A stretch of 64,000 nucleotides of DNA from Pseudomonas sp. RIT409 (GTDB lineage: Bacteria > Pseudomonadota > Gammaproteobacteria > Pseudomonadales > Pseudomonadaceae): positions 1 through 64,000 of the forward strand of contig NZ_QARE02000023.1 in the NCBI RefSeq assembly GCF_003052515.2, written 5' to 3'. This document shows positions 51,849-61,093 of this stretch, one piece after another. Below the pieces are notes generated by a model that was not told the DNA's origin, did no database searches, and was given only the letters and a program-made list of their open reading frames with translations. Both the position numbers and the translations under genes were made by a program. Each line of letters starts with the position of its first letter. Positions within the stretch are counted from its first letter, which is position 1.

Positions 51849-52730
51849 ATGCGCTCTTCCCCTGCCATCGCGTCCCATTGTCCTGACTGGGCAGAAGCCC
51901 TGTTGAACGGTTTCAGCCAGGTTCTGCTGCAGCGCAGCCCCTTCTGTGGGCTCATGTGCCTGTTGGCTATCTTCATCAGCGCCCCCGCTTCGCTTGGCAG
52001 TGCTTTGCTGGGAGCAGTCACCGGTTTGCTGACGGCGCAGCGTCGCGGGTATTCAAAGGCCGCACGGCAATCCGGCTTGTACAGTTACAACGGCGTTTTA
52101 TTGGGACTGCTGATTGGCCATCGGTTCGAAGGGTCGCCCCTGTTGCCGCTGTTGATCATTGCCGCTTCAGGGCTGAGCGCCATGCTGATTCACGCTTGGT
52201 TCGAGCTAGCACCACGAGCATCGTGCCTGAAGGCCTACACTGCGCCTTTCGTTCTGTTCAGTTGGGTGTTGCTGACCTGTGCCCCAACCGCCCCCGGGCT
52301 GGCGCCGGCTGATCGGGACCTGCTTGAAGCGCTGCCCGTGGGACTGGGTCAGGTGTTTCTGCTCGATCATCCTGTGGCGGGCATCCTGATCGGGGTCGGG
52401 CTGTGCGCGGCCAACCGAACCGCCGCGTTGTGGGCAATCGTGGGTTGCGCCAGCGGCATCGCCTCTGCCCTCATGCAGCAGGAGCGCGACGTCGCCTTGC
52501 TGGGGCTGTCAGCTTACAACCCCGCATTGGCCGCACTGGCGTTCAGTCATGTCCGGGACAAGCCTTGGCTGCCTGCAATTGCCATCGTCCTGGCGATCCT
52601 GCTGCAGCCGGGCTTTTCCGGATTGGGACTGGCGACGCTGACCGCGCCGTTCGTTTTGGCGTGCTGGCTGGTGCAAGCCGGCAGTCGCGTGCTGCAACGA
52701 TCGATCAACGATCTTCGGTTGCACGGCTGA
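51849..52730 (+). CDS. Urea transporter (UT family)
   Basis: 293 residues from ATG 51849; a TTG at 51837 would add four. About ten membrane spans with the inverted double repeat of UT channels; the segments GLYSYNGVLLGLLIGHRFEG and LLGLSAYNPALAALAFSHVR are the two UT signature loops (YNG/YNP) that line the pore. UT proteins let urea diffuse across the inner membrane. No urease or urea-using genes are in the window, so it works with unlinked genes. It is monocistronic by layout. Confidence 0.9.
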   Translation: MRSSPAIASHCPDWAEALLNGFSQVLLQRSPFCGLMCLLAIFISAPASLGSALLGAVTGLLTAQRRGYSKAARQSGLYSYNGVLLGLLIGHRFEGSPLLPLLIIAASGLSAMLIHAWFELAPRASCLKAYTAPFVLFSWVLLTCAPTAPGLAPADRDLLEALPVGLGQVFLLDHPVAGILIGVGLCAANRTAALWAIVGCASGIASALMQQERDVALLGLSAYNPALAALAFSHVRDKPWLPAIAIVLAILLQPGFSGLGLATLTAPFVLACWLVQAGSRVLQRSINDLRLHG

Positions 52731-52776
52731 GGCATTTGTAACAGGCTCTGCCCACCCCGTTTTCGGAACTGCCCCT

Positions 52777-53634
52777 ATGGACCGCAACCCTCCGTGGCGC
52801 GAGCAATTGCGCATCATCGTCTTTCAGACCGACACCCCGGCCGGTCGCCGCTTCGACAAGATTCTGCTGCTGGTCATCCTCAGCAGCCTGCTGGTGGTGA
52901 TGCTCGACAGCATAGAAGCCGTGCACCGCGACTACGCCAGGCTGCTGGCGAACATCGAATGGGGGTTCACCTTTGTGTTTCTGGTCGAGTACGTGCTGCG
53001 CCTGTACTGCTCGCCACGGCCGTTGAAGTATGCCTTCAGCTTTTACGGATTGATCGACCTGCTGGCCATCGTCCCCGGCATTCTCGCGATTTACTACAGC
53101 GATGCCCAATACCTGCTGATCGTGCGCGTGGTGCGCATGTTGCGGATCTTTCGTGTGCTGAAACTCAGCCCCTACCTCAAGCAGGCCCATTACCTGCTCG
53201 AAGCGCTGCGAGGCAGCAAGCAGAAGATCATCGTGTTTTTGGTCACCGTCTCGACGCTGGTGACAGTGTTCGGCACCCTCATGTACGTCATCGAAGGCCC
53301 GGAGCATGGCTTCACCAGCATACCCAAAGGCATCTATTGGGCAATCGTGACCCTGACCACGGTAGGTTTCGGTGACATCGTCCCGAAAACGCCCATTGGC
53401 CAAATGCTCTCATCGCTGGTGATGATCATTGGCTACTCGATCATTGCGGTGCCGACCGGCATTTTCACCGCCGAGCTGGCCAACGCCATGCGCGGCGAAC
53501 AGTTGCAACACGATTGCCCCGTCTGCGCCAAGAACACCCACGAGCAGAGCGCCGCGTTCTGTTCCCGGTGCGGTCACGCGCTGTTTCCAAGGGGAGACGG
53601 TGTGACGCCAGCATCTCCTAAGCAAAAGGCATAA
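52777..53634 (+). CDS. Voltage-gated-like K+ channel with C-terminal zinc ribbon
   Basis: 285 residues. Six membrane segments of ion-transport type: S4 is VRVVRMLRIFRVLKLSPYLK with spaced Arg, and the pore carries TLTTVGFGDIVPKT, the K+ selectivity filter. The cytosolic tail ends in a zinc-ribbon-like knot, CPVCAKNTHEQSAAFCSRCG (two CxxC pairs), which is unusual for a channel and may sense metal or redox state. It follows the urea transporter by 46 bases, but shared function is not implied. Confidence 0.9.
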   Translation: MDRNPPWREQLRIIVFQTDTPAGRRFDKILLLVILSSLLVVMLDSIEAVHRDYARLLANIEWGFTFVFLVEYVLRLYCSPRPLKYAFSFYGLIDLLAIVPGILAIYYSDAQYLLIVRVVRMLRIFRVLKLSPYLKQAHYLLEALRGSKQKIIVFLVTVSTLVTVFGTLMYVIEGPEHGFTSIPKGIYWAIVTLTTVGFGDIVPKTPIGQMLSSLVMIIGYSIIAVPTGIFTAELANAMRGEQLQHDCPVCAKNTHEQSAAFCSRCGHALFPRGDGVTPASPKQKA

Positions 53635-53635
53635 G

Positions 53636-53666
53636 CATCAGCGATTTTGGTCTAGGGTCGCTGATG
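53636..53666 (+). terminator. Possible terminator of the channel gene
   Basis: CATCAGCGA (53636-53644) pairs perfectly with TCGCTGATG (53658-53666). The run that follows is weak (AGGATTTCG). Confidence 0.5.
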
Positions 53667-53746
53667 AGGATTTCGTTATAGTCACGGCCATTAGCCATCG
53701 TTTTTTTTCATAAGAATAAATCTCTCACACGACAAAGGAATCTGCA

Positions 53747-54745
53747 GTGAACAAACTCTTCGCCGCTTCACTTCTGGCTGCGGGCATGGCGTTCGGCAGC
53801 GCTGCGCAGGCCGCGCCCGAACTGATGAACGTTTCGTACGACGTCATGCGCGATTTCTACAAGGACTATAACGCCGCATTCCAGAAGCACTGGCAGGCCG
53901 AGCACAAAGAAGACGTGACACTGAAGATGTCATTTGGCGGCTCCAGCAAACAGGCGCGCTCGGTCATCGATGGCCTGCCCGCCGATGTGATCACCATGAA
54001 CATGGCGACCGACATCAATGCCCTAGCGGATAACGGCGAGCTCGTGCCGAAGAACTGGGTCACCCGTCTGCCGAACAACAGCGCGCCGTTCACCTCGGCC
54101 ACTGTGTTCATCGTGCGCAAAGGCAACCCAAAGGCGCTGAAGGATTGGCCGGATCTGATCAAGGACGGCGTGGAGGTGGTGGTGCCCAACCCGAAAACAT
54201 CAGGCAACGGCCGCTACACCTACCTCTCGGCGTGGGGCTATACGCTGAAAAACGGGGGCGATGAAGCGGCGGCCAAGAAGTTCGTCGGCGAGCTGTTCAG
54301 CCATGTGCCGGTGCTCGACACAGGAGGCCGGGGCGCCACCACGACGTTCATGACCAACCACATCGGCGATGTATTGGTGACTTTCGAGAACGAAGCCGAG
54401 ATGATTGCCCGGGAGTTCGGTCGCGATCAGTTCGAAGTCGTCTACCCGACCGTTTCCGCAGAGGCCGAGCCGCCAGTGAGCGTGGTGGATAAAGTGGTCG
54501 ACAAAAAAGGCACGCGGGCCTTGGCCGAGGACTACCTGAAGTACCTGTGGTCGCCTGAAGGCCAGGAAATCGCTGCCGCCAACTACCTGCGTCCACGTGA
54601 TCCGGCGGTGCTGGCCAAGTACACCGACCGTTTCCCGAAAGTCGATTTCCTGAACGTCGAGAAGACGTTCGGCGACTGGCGCACCGTGCAGAAAACCCAT
54701 TTCATCGACGGCGGCGTATTCGACGAGATCTATCCGGCCAAATGA
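53747..54745 (+). CDS. sbp: Sulfate ABC transporter substrate-binding protein
   Basis: 332 residues, GTG start with AAGGA upstream. A signal peptide (MNKLFAASLLAAGMAFGSAA, cut before APELM) exports it. The sulfate-binding protein family motifs are clear: MSFGGSSKQARSVIDGLPAD, VVPNPKTSGNGRYTYLSAWG and RGATTTFMTNHIGDVLVTFE. It delivers sulfate or thiosulfate to CysUWA. The permease and ATPase genes do not follow; a terminator does, so it is transcribed alone, likely under CysB control as in other species (not seen directly). Confidence 0.95.
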   Translation: MNKLFAASLLAAGMAFGSAAQAAPELMNVSYDVMRDFYKDYNAAFQKHWQAEHKEDVTLKMSFGGSSKQARSVIDGLPADVITMNMATDINALADNGELVPKNWVTRLPNNSAPFTSATVFIVRKGNPKALKDWPDLIKDGVEVVVPNPKTSGNGRYTYLSAWGYTLKNGGDEAAAKKFVGELFSHVPVLDTGGRGATTTFMTNHIGDVLVTFENEAEMIAREFGRDQFEVVYPTVSAEAEPPVSVVDKVVDKKGTRALAEDYLKYLWSPEGQEIAAANYLRPRDPAVLAKYTDRFPKVDFLNVEKTFGDWRTVQKTHFIDGGVFDEIYPAK

Positions 54746-54761
54746 GCCACTGACCGAATGA

Positions 54762-54792
54762 AAAACGGCGACCTCTTCAGGTCGCCGTTTTT
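54762..54792 (+). terminator. Terminator of sbp
   Basis: AAAACGGCGACCT and AGGTCGCCGTTTT form a 13-bp stem with a four-base loop and a T5 tail. Confidence 0.93.
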
Positions 54793-54849
54793 ATTGCCCA
54801 TCGTTCAGGAGGCTGCCTCCAAGAGGCATTCCCAGGACGAAGATCGCCG

Positions 54850-55263
54850 TCAATTGCCAAACTGCCGACTCAGCCCCGGCGGCACGCCGCTGGCATCGGT
54901 TTCCTGCCAAGGTCCGCTTGGCGAGGTCGACCAGCTCCAGCCGTTGTTCCAACGGTAATAGGTGCGCTGGCGATAGAAAGTATTGGGCACGTTATCCAGC
55001 ACATGTACGCCCAATTTAGCGTCCCAATGGCTGTTGCCGCCGGGTGGCGGGGCGAAATGGGAGGAGGTTTTCGGTCCGGACGGGATCGGCACCGACGGTG
55101 GCGTCTGCGCAGGCGTGCGAGGCGTTCCGGGTTGGGGGGTGGGCGACGGAACGGGAAGCGTGCGAATAGGCTCCGAACTTTGCGGCCCCGGGCGCTGGAC
55201 CGCACACGCGGCGCTCAGCGCCACAACCACACTCAACAAGGCAAATCGTGCGACGCGATACAT
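54850..55263 (-). CDS. Proline-rich lipoprotein
   Basis: 137 residues. Signal peptide with lipobox LSAAC (Cys20); the mature part has a Pro/Thr/Ser linker (about 25-70) and a Trp/Tyr-rich C-terminal part (RQRTYYRWNNGWSWSTSPSG). It starts 57 bases after ccmI and may be the last gene of the ccm transcript. Not recognised. The linker and aromatic end suggest attachment to the outer membrane or cell wall. Confidence 0.8.
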   Translation of the reverse strand: MYRVARFALLSVVVALSAACAVQRPGPQSSEPIRTLPVPSPTPQPGTPRTPAQTPPSVPIPSGPKTSSHFAPPPGGNSHWDAKLGVHVLDNVPNTFYRQRTYYRWNNGWSWSTSPSGPWQETDASGVPPGLSRQFGN

Positions 55264-55320
55264 AGTGCTTCTCTACTGTTCTGGACGATGTCTGGGCCTC
55301 GCGACCAAGCGCTACGGGCG

Positions 55321-56526
55321 CTATTGATCGGGGCTGTCGATGGTCAGGGCCTGTCGGGCCGTCACGTTGCTGGGCAGCGGCTGGCTGCGCCCGACCCACT
55401 CTCCCGAGGTGGGCTGGCCCGCCCTGGAGACCCGGGCCACGAGTTGGACTTCCGGAAAGTTGGACAGTTTCAGCTGCGGCATCATCGCGTCGGCGTCGGT
55501 CAGTTGCACCTCCACCGGCAGGTCCGCCACGGTGACCCGCTTGACCGCCAACGGCGCAGGGGGACCGGACACCGCGCGAGCGAAGACGAATACCGTGTCG
55601 CCGGGCTGGACCTTGTCTTTCAAGGCCTCCGCCAGGCTGACCCTTACACTCAAACGCGCTGCAGCGGCAGTGGCAGGCGCCGACGCTGGCGGCGTTTCAC
55701 CCCGCTGCACAGCGCTCTCGCGGGCCCGTGCGATGCCCCCCTCAAGCGCGGCGCGGGAGGGGTCATCGGGCGGCAACGCGGCCAGCAGCCGTGTCCAGTA
55801 GTCCACCGCGTCCCGAAAATGCTGGCTTTCAAAGGCATTGATGCCCTTGAGGCCCAGGCTGGTCACTTCTTTGGGATCAAGCGTCAAGGCCTCATCGGCC
55901 AAGGTCTGAATTCGCGGCGTCCAGGCCTTGTTGCCTGCAAAATACAGCGCCTGGGCCCATTGCCCCAGCAACTCCGGTTGCCGCCCTGCCAGACCGACGG
56001 CGCGCTCGAACATGGCCGCGGCGTCAGCGGGGCGATCCTGCGCCATGTAGGTCCGGGCGAGGAAGTAAAGGCTCTCCGCTGAGTCCGGTTGAGCCTTGAC
56101 CGCCCGCTCGAGCCGATCGGTCATCTGCGCCAGTGAAGCCGGTGGCTGAGCGAACTCGCGGGTCAATTCCACTTTGTCGGCAGCCCCAAAGTGCCAGTAC
56201 AACGCGAGCCCAATGAGCGGCACTGACAATGCCGCGAGCACCGGCAACGGTTTGCCCAGGCGCGCTGTCCGCTCAGGAGCCGCGCCTTCGGTATCCGCCA
56301 GCAGCTCACGCGCTGCCTCCGCGCGCCCACTGTCCATCTGCGCGACCGACAGCACGCCTTCGGCCTGTTGCTGTTGCAACTCGGCCAGACGCTCCTGGTA
56401 CAACGCGACGTTGAGGGCCGTACGGTCTTCTTCAGGCTGGGCGCGGCGACCACGCAGCAGGGGGATCAACAGAAAACTCAAGGCCACCAGCAACAGCAGG
56501 CTGACCGCTAGCCAGAAATCGATCAT
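55321..56526 (-). CDS. ccmI: Cytochrome c biogenesis protein CcmI (CycH)
   Basis: 401 residues. Two N-terminal membrane spans (about 2-22 and 95-113) flank a cytosolic leucine-zipper-like loop, then a periplasmic TPR domain (about 130-290: SAESLYFLARTYMAQDRPAD) and a C-terminal beta domain. CcmI captures apocytochrome c and hands it to CcmFH. The start overlaps the ccmH stop by four bases. Serves CcoO and CcoP in this window. Confidence 0.93.
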   Translation of the reverse strand: MIDFWLAVSLLLLVALSFLLIPLLRGRRAQPEEDRTALNVALYQERLAELQQQQAEGVLSVAQMDSGRAEAARELLADTEGAAPERTARLGKPLPVLAALSVPLIGLALYWHFGAADKVELTREFAQPPASLAQMTDRLERAVKAQPDSAESLYFLARTYMAQDRPADAAAMFERAVGLAGRQPELLGQWAQALYFAGNKAWTPRIQTLADEALTLDPKEVTSLGLKGINAFESQHFRDAVDYWTRLLAALPPDDPSRAALEGGIARARESAVQRGETPPASAPATAAAARLSVRVSLAEALKDKVQPGDTVFVFARAVSGPPAPLAVKRVTVADLPVEVQLTDADAMMPQLKLSNFPEVQLVARVSRAGQPTSGEWVGRSQPLPSNVTARQALTIDSPDQ

Positions 56527-57029
56527 TCGGGTTTGTTATCCAACAGATGGGCGAGGCGCTGACGCTCCTCGTCGGAAAGCTCATGGGGACCTTCAGCGCG
56601 CTGGCGGCGACGCCGAGCGACGATCACGCCGATCAGCACCATCCCGCCCAGCAACAGGCCCGCGGGGCCGAACCAGAGCAACCAGGTATGGGCGTTGAGC
56701 TCAGGCTTGTAACGAACGAACTCCCCATAGCGGTCGACCATGAAGTCGATGATCTGCTGATTGCTCTGCCCCTCGCCCAGCATGCGATAGATCTCTTTAC
56801 GCAGATCGGCGGCGATGGGCGCATTGGAGTCGGCGATGTCCTGGTTCTGGCACTTGGGGCAGCGCAGCTCGCGCGTCAGTTCGGTGTATCGGGCACGTTC
56901 GGCGTCGTCCTTGAAGGTGTAAGCGTCGATGGCGGCGTGGGCAGTGCCGACCCACCCGAGCACAACCCACAGCACGACACAGACTCGACTGCCGCAGCTA
57001 TTCAGGAGGACCTGCATCAGCCGATTCAT
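56523..57029 (-). CDS. ccmH: Cytochrome c biogenesis protein CcmH
   Basis: 168 residues. A signal peptide, then the three-helix periplasmic domain with the redox motif RCPKCQNQDIADSNAPIAAD near 55-74 (LRCxxC), and a C-terminal membrane anchor (LLWFGPAGLLLGGMVLIGVI). CcmH keeps the apocytochrome CXXCH thiols reduced and passes them to CcmF. Overlaps ccmG by four bases. Confidence 0.95.
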   Translation of the reverse strand: MNRLMQVLLNSCGSRVCVVLWVVLGWVGTAHAAIDAYTFKDDAERARYTELTRELRCPKCQNQDIADSNAPIAADLRKEIYRMLGEGQSNQQIIDFMVDRYGEFVRYKPELNAHTWLLWFGPAGLLLGGMVLIGVIVARRRRQRAEGPHELSDEERQRLAHLLDNKPE

Positions 57030-57562
57030 TGCGCGCCCTCGTCCACCAGCCCCTGATACAAGCCAGCGAGTTTTTCACGCCACACCGTGTCATCGATCAC
57101 ACCGACGTGCTTGTAGCGGATGATGCCGTTGCGGTCGATCAGGAAGGTCTCCGGCGCGCCATAGACGCCCAGGTTCAACCCCAGGCTCCCGGCTTCGTCG
57201 TTGATGTTCAGTTGGTACGGATCGTGAAAATCCTTGAGCCACTTCAGCGCATCGGCGTTTACGTCCTTGTAGTTGACGCCGTAGATCACCACGCCCTGTT
57301 GCGCCAGCCGGGTCAGCACAGGATGCTCGACACGGCAGGCCACGCACCAGGTGCCCCAGACGTTCACCAGGGCCGGTTTGCCCAGCAAGTTCGCCCGCGT
57401 CAGGGGTTGGCCGCCCTGCACCGCGGGCAGCGAAAACGCCGGAAACGGCTTGCCGATCAAGGCTGACGGCAGCTCCGAGGGGTCCAGATAAAGCCCCCTG
57501 TAAAGCACCCCCGCCAAGCCCAAAAACAGTAGCAGGGGAATCACCAACACCCAACGCTTCAT
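57026..57562 (-). CDS. ccmG: Thiol:disulfide interchange protein CcmG/DsbE
   Basis: 178 residues from ATG 57562 (MKRWVLVIPLLLFLGLAGVL); the frame reads on to 57685 inside ccmF. An N-terminal membrane anchor holds a periplasmic thioredoxin fold with the active site NVWGTWCVACRVEHPVL (WCVAC) and the CcmG-type GVYGAPETFLIDRNG. It reduces the CcmH/apocytochrome disulfide. Overlaps ccmF by four bases. Confidence 0.95.
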   Translation of the reverse strand: MKRWVLVIPLLLFLGLAGVLYRGLYLDPSELPSALIGKPFPAFSLPAVQGGQPLTRANLLGKPALVNVWGTWCVACRVEHPVLTRLAQQGVVIYGVNYKDVNADALKWLKDFHDPYQLNINDEAGSLGLNLGVYGAPETFLIDRNGIIRYKHVGVIDDTVWREKLAGLYQGLVDEGAQ

Positions 57563-59532
57563 ACCGCAGCCCCCGACAGCCCCAACGCTTCGCGCACCTT
57601 CGCCCTCACTTTGACCCGATAGCGCTTGTCCAGCGCGGCCAGCACACCGCCCAGCGCCGTCATCAGGCCGCCGAACCAGATCCACCGCACGAAAGGTTTG
57701 ACGTGCACCCGCACCGCCCAGGCGCCGTTGTCCAACGGTTCACCCAACGCAACGTAGAGATCACGGGTCAAGCCTGCGTCGATACCGGCTTCTGTCATCA
57801 TCGAGCGCTGCACCGTATACAGGCGTTTTTCCGGGTGCAGGACGGTGACTTCCTTGCCAGCGTCCAGAACGCGGATCGTGCCCTGATCGGATGTGAAGTT
57901 CGGGCCTTGAAGGTGCCTGGCCCCTTCGAACACGAAGGTGTAACCGCCCAGCTCCACCGAATCTCCCGGCGCCAGGCGCAAATCCCGCTCCGCACTGCTT
58001 TGGCTCGACAGCACGACACCCAGCGCGACCACCGCGATGCCGAGGTGCGACAGCTGCATGCCCCAATAGCTGCGGGTCAAGCCCCGCATGCCCTTGAACA
58101 GCCCCCGGTGGCGGGTCTTGTCCAGCAGATCACGAATGCCGGCCAGCAATACCCAGGCCGCGAGGAAGAAGGTCGCCAGCACCGCCCAATGGAAATCGGC
58201 CATGGCAAGGCTGGCTACTCCCCCCAGCACCGCGCTGCCGATCAACACTGGCGTGAGCATGCCCAGCAGCCAGGCGAGCGGCGTGTCTTTCCAGCGAACC
58301 AGCACGCCGATTGCCATGACCAGCATCAACACGGCCATCAGCGGCACGAACAGGGCGTTGAAATACGGCGGACCGACGGACATCTTCGCCCCGCTCAAAG
58401 CGTCCAGCACCAGGGGGTACAGGGTGCCGAGCAGAATCATCGACGCCGCGACCACCAACACCAGATTGTTGCCGAGCAGCAGGGTTTCCCGTGACCACAG
58501 ACCGAAACCCACATGACTTTTCACCACCGGCGCGCGAACCGCGAACAGGGTCAACGAACCACCCACCACCATCAGCAGGAACACCAGGATGAACACGCCG
58601 CGTGCCGGATCGGACGCGAAGGCGTGAACCGACGTCAGCACGCCCGAGCGCACCAGGAAGGTTCCCAAAAGGCTCAACGAAAAGGCGGCGATGGCGAGCA
58701 GCACGGTCCAGCTTTTGAACACGCCGCGCTTCTCCGTGACGGCCAGCGAGTGGATCAACGCGGTGCCGACCAGCCAGGGCATGAATGAGGCGTTTTCCAC
58801 CGGGTCCCAGAACCACCAGCCTCCCCAACCCAGCTCGTAATAGGCCCACCAGGACCCCAAGGTGATGCCGATGCCGAGAAAGGCCCAGGCAACGATGGTC
58901 CATGGCCGCGACCAGCGGGCCCATGCGGCATCCAGCCGACCGCCGAGCAAGGCGGCGATGGCAAACGCAAAGGCCACCGAAAACCCGACGTAGCCCATGT
59001 AGAGCATTGGCGGATGGACGATCAGCCCAGGGTCCTGCAGCAGGGGGTTGAGGTCGCGGCCGTTCTGGGGCATCTGTGGCAGCAGGCGGTTGAACGGGTT
59101 GGAGGTGAGGATCAGAAACAGCAGAAAACCGGTGCTGATCATGCCCATCACGGCCAGCACGCGCGCCAGCATCACTTGTGGCAATTGGCGCGAAAACACC
59201 GACACGGCGAAAGTCCAGCCCCCCAGAATCAGTGCCCAAAGCAGCAACGACCCTTCATGGGCACCCCAGACAGCGCTGAACTTGTAATACCACGGCAAGG
59301 CGCTGTTGGAGTTCTCGGCGATGTAGGTCACCGAAAAATCATCGGCCATGAACGACCAGGTCAGACAGCCGAACGCAAACAGCAGGAACGTGAATTGGCC
59401 CCAGGCGGCGGGACGGGCCAGGCTCATCCACAGGCGATCGCCGCGCCAGGCGCCCAATAACGGCACCACGGCCTGCACCACGGCAAAACACAGGGCAAGG
59501 ATCATCGCCAGATGACCGAGTTCGGGAATCAT
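57559..59532 (-). CDS. ccmF: Heme lyase CcmF
   Basis: 657 residues with about 15 membrane spans. The tryptophan-rich WWD motif GSWWAYYELGWGGWWFWDPV (near 230-250) and conserved histidines bind holo-CcmE heme and ligate it to the CXXCH of apocytochrome c. The C-terminal periplasmic part is complete. Three bases follow ccmE. Confidence 0.97.
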   Translation of the reverse strand: MIPELGHLAMILALCFAVVQAVVPLLGAWRGDRLWMSLARPAAWGQFTFLLFAFGCLTWSFMADDFSVTYIAENSNSALPWYYKFSAVWGAHEGSLLLWALILGGWTFAVSVFSRQLPQVMLARVLAVMGMISTGFLLFLILTSNPFNRLLPQMPQNGRDLNPLLQDPGLIVHPPMLYMGYVGFSVAFAFAIAALLGGRLDAAWARWSRPWTIVAWAFLGIGITLGSWWAYYELGWGGWWFWDPVENASFMPWLVGTALIHSLAVTEKRGVFKSWTVLLAIAAFSLSLLGTFLVRSGVLTSVHAFASDPARGVFILVFLLMVVGGSLTLFAVRAPVVKSHVGFGLWSRETLLLGNNLVLVVAASMILLGTLYPLVLDALSGAKMSVGPPYFNALFVPLMAVLMLVMAIGVLVRWKDTPLAWLLGMLTPVLIGSAVLGGVASLAMADFHWAVLATFFLAAWVLLAGIRDLLDKTRHRGLFKGMRGLTRSYWGMQLSHLGIAVVALGVVLSSQSSAERDLRLAPGDSVELGGYTFVFEGARHLQGPNFTSDQGTIRVLDAGKEVTVLHPEKRLYTVQRSMMTEAGIDAGLTRDLYVALGEPLDNGAWAVRVHVKPFVRWIWFGGLMTALGGVLAALDKRYRVKVRAKVREALGLSGAAV

Positions 59533-59535
59533 GGT

Positions 59536-60003
59536 TTACCCCTGTTTTGCCGGGAGAGAAGTTGCGCCGGGCGCTGGCTGGCCGCTGTCTTTCAAGGCCT
59601 TGGTCACCTCGGGCGGCATGTATTTTTCATCGTGCTTGGCCAGCACCTCATCGGCCATCACCACGCCGTCGGCGTTGAGTTTGCCCAACGCGACGATGCC
59701 CTGCCCTTCGCGAAACAGGTCCGGCAGAATCCCCCGGTAATGAATGGTCACGGCCTTGTTGAAATCCGTGACCACGAAGGTTACGTCCAGCGAGTCGGCG
59801 GAGCGCTGCAGCGAACCCTTTTCCACCATCCCCCCGGCGCGGATGCGGGTGTCGTGGGGTGCTTCGCCACTGGCGATTTGCGTTGGGGTATAGAACAGGT
59901 TGATGTTTTCCTGCAAAGCGCTGAGCGCCAGCGTCACGGCGATGCCCACCCCAGCCAGGATGGCCAGAATGATCATCAGGCGCTTTCTTCGAAGCGGATT
60001 CAC
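59536..60003 (-). CDS. ccmE: Heme chaperone CcmE
   Basis: 155 residues, GTG start at 60003 overlapping the ccmD stop. A membrane anchor (RKRLMIILAILAGVGIAVTL) precedes an OB-fold beta barrel with GGMVEKGSLQR and the heme-binding His in VLAKHDEKYMPPEV. Heme is bound covalently to this His in transit from CcmC to CcmF. Confidence 0.95.
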   Translation of the reverse strand: MNPLRRKRLMIILAILAGVGIAVTLALSALQENINLFYTPTQIASGEAPHDTRIRAGGMVEKGSLQRSADSLDVTFVVTDFNKAVTIHYRGILPDLFREGQGIVALGKLNADGVVMADEVLAKHDEKYMPPEVTKALKDSGQPAPGATSLPAKQG

Positions 60004-60176
60004 GTAGTGCTCTCCCGGCGCAAGCGACGCGCCTCTTGTTGCAGGTAACGCCGACGCGCCAGCCAGGGTGAAACAATATTGATGGCCAGTACGGTGAAGC
60101 AGATGCCGTAGGCGCTCCACACGAATAGCCCGTGCTTGCCCATGGCGAGAAAGGCGCTGAAGGAATCGAAGCTCAT
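60000..60176 (-). CDS. ccmD: Heme exporter protein CcmD
   Basis: 58 residues. Translated by eye: MSFDSFSAFLAMGKHGLFVW, one membrane span (SAYGICFTVLAINIVSPWLA), then a basic tail RRRYLQQEARRLRRESTT. The size, topology and place between ccmC and ccmE are those of CcmD, which frees holo-CcmE from CcmABC. Both ends overlap the neighbours by four or fewer bases. Confidence 0.93.
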   Translation of the reverse strand: MSFDSFSAFLAMGKHGLFVWSAYGICFTVLAINIVSPWLARRRYLQQEARRLRRESTT

Positions 60177-60976
60177 CGCCCTCCTCCTTCGACGGCACGC
60201 CCGCCGAGGGCCTTTTGCACTTCATCCTTCACCCAGGTGGCACGGGACTCGCGCTTCAGCACCTCCAGGCGCATGCGCAGCAGCAGCACAACGCCGAAGA
60301 AACAGTAGAACCCCAGCGCGGTGAACAGCAGCGGCAGCCACATCTCGGCGGGCATTGCCGGCTTTTCGGTGAGGCTGAACGTGGCGCCCTGATGGAGCGT
60401 GTTCCACCATTGCACGGAATATTTGATGATCGGAATGTTGACCACGCCGACGATGGCCAGCACCGCACACGCCTTGGCCGCGCTGTCGCGGTTGCTGATG
60501 GCGTTACCCAATGCAATCAGGCCGAAGTACAGGAACAGCAGAATCAGCATCGACGTGAGCCGCGCGTCCCAGACCCACCACGAGCCCCAGGTCGGCTTGC
60601 CCCAGATGGCCCCGGTGACCAGCGCCAAAGCGGTCATCCAGGCACCGATGGGGGCCGCACATTGAAGGGCGACGTCGGCCATCTTCATTTTCCAGACCAG
60701 CCCGACCACGCCGCAGACCGCCAGCATCACATAGCAGGATTGCGCGAGCATCGCCGACGGGACATGGATATAAATGATCCGAAAACTGTTGCCTTGCTGG
60801 TAATCCGGCGGCGCAAACGCCAGGCCCCAGACCACGCCGATGGCGATCAGCAACGCGGCGGCGATGCTCAGCCATGGCAACAGGCGACCGCTGATGCCGT
60901 AAAACCATTTGGGCGACCCCAACTTGTGAAACCAGGCCCAACCGATGCCGGTCTTCGTCTTGGCGCGCGTGTTCAT
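60173..60976 (-). CDS. ccmC: Heme exporter protein CcmC
   Basis: 267 residues, six membrane spans. The WWD motif WGSWWVWDARLTS near 135-147 and flanking histidines (IYIHVPSAMLAQ) bind heme and attach it to CcmE. It begins 117 bases after ccmB; the gap has no terminator. Confidence 0.97.
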   Translation of the reverse strand: MNTRAKTKTGIGWAWFHKLGSPKWFYGISGRLLPWLSIAAALLIAIGVVWGLAFAPPDYQQGNSFRIIYIHVPSAMLAQSCYVMLAVCGVVGLVWKMKMADVALQCAAPIGAWMTALALVTGAIWGKPTWGSWWVWDARLTSMLILLFLYFGLIALGNAISNRDSAAKACAVLAIVGVVNIPIIKYSVQWWNTLHQGATFSLTEKPAMPAEMWLPLLFTALGFYCFFGVVLLLRMRLEVLKRESRATWVKDEVQKALGGRAVEGGGR

Positions 60977-61093
60977 TGCGCCGCCTTTATCATCATGCTG
61001 TTCATCAAGGCTCTTTCATGTACGTGCGCTTCTGTGGTCCGAAGCGTCACCAGGGTTACCCACAGAAAAGTTGTCCGATCGATCAGGAATCGA

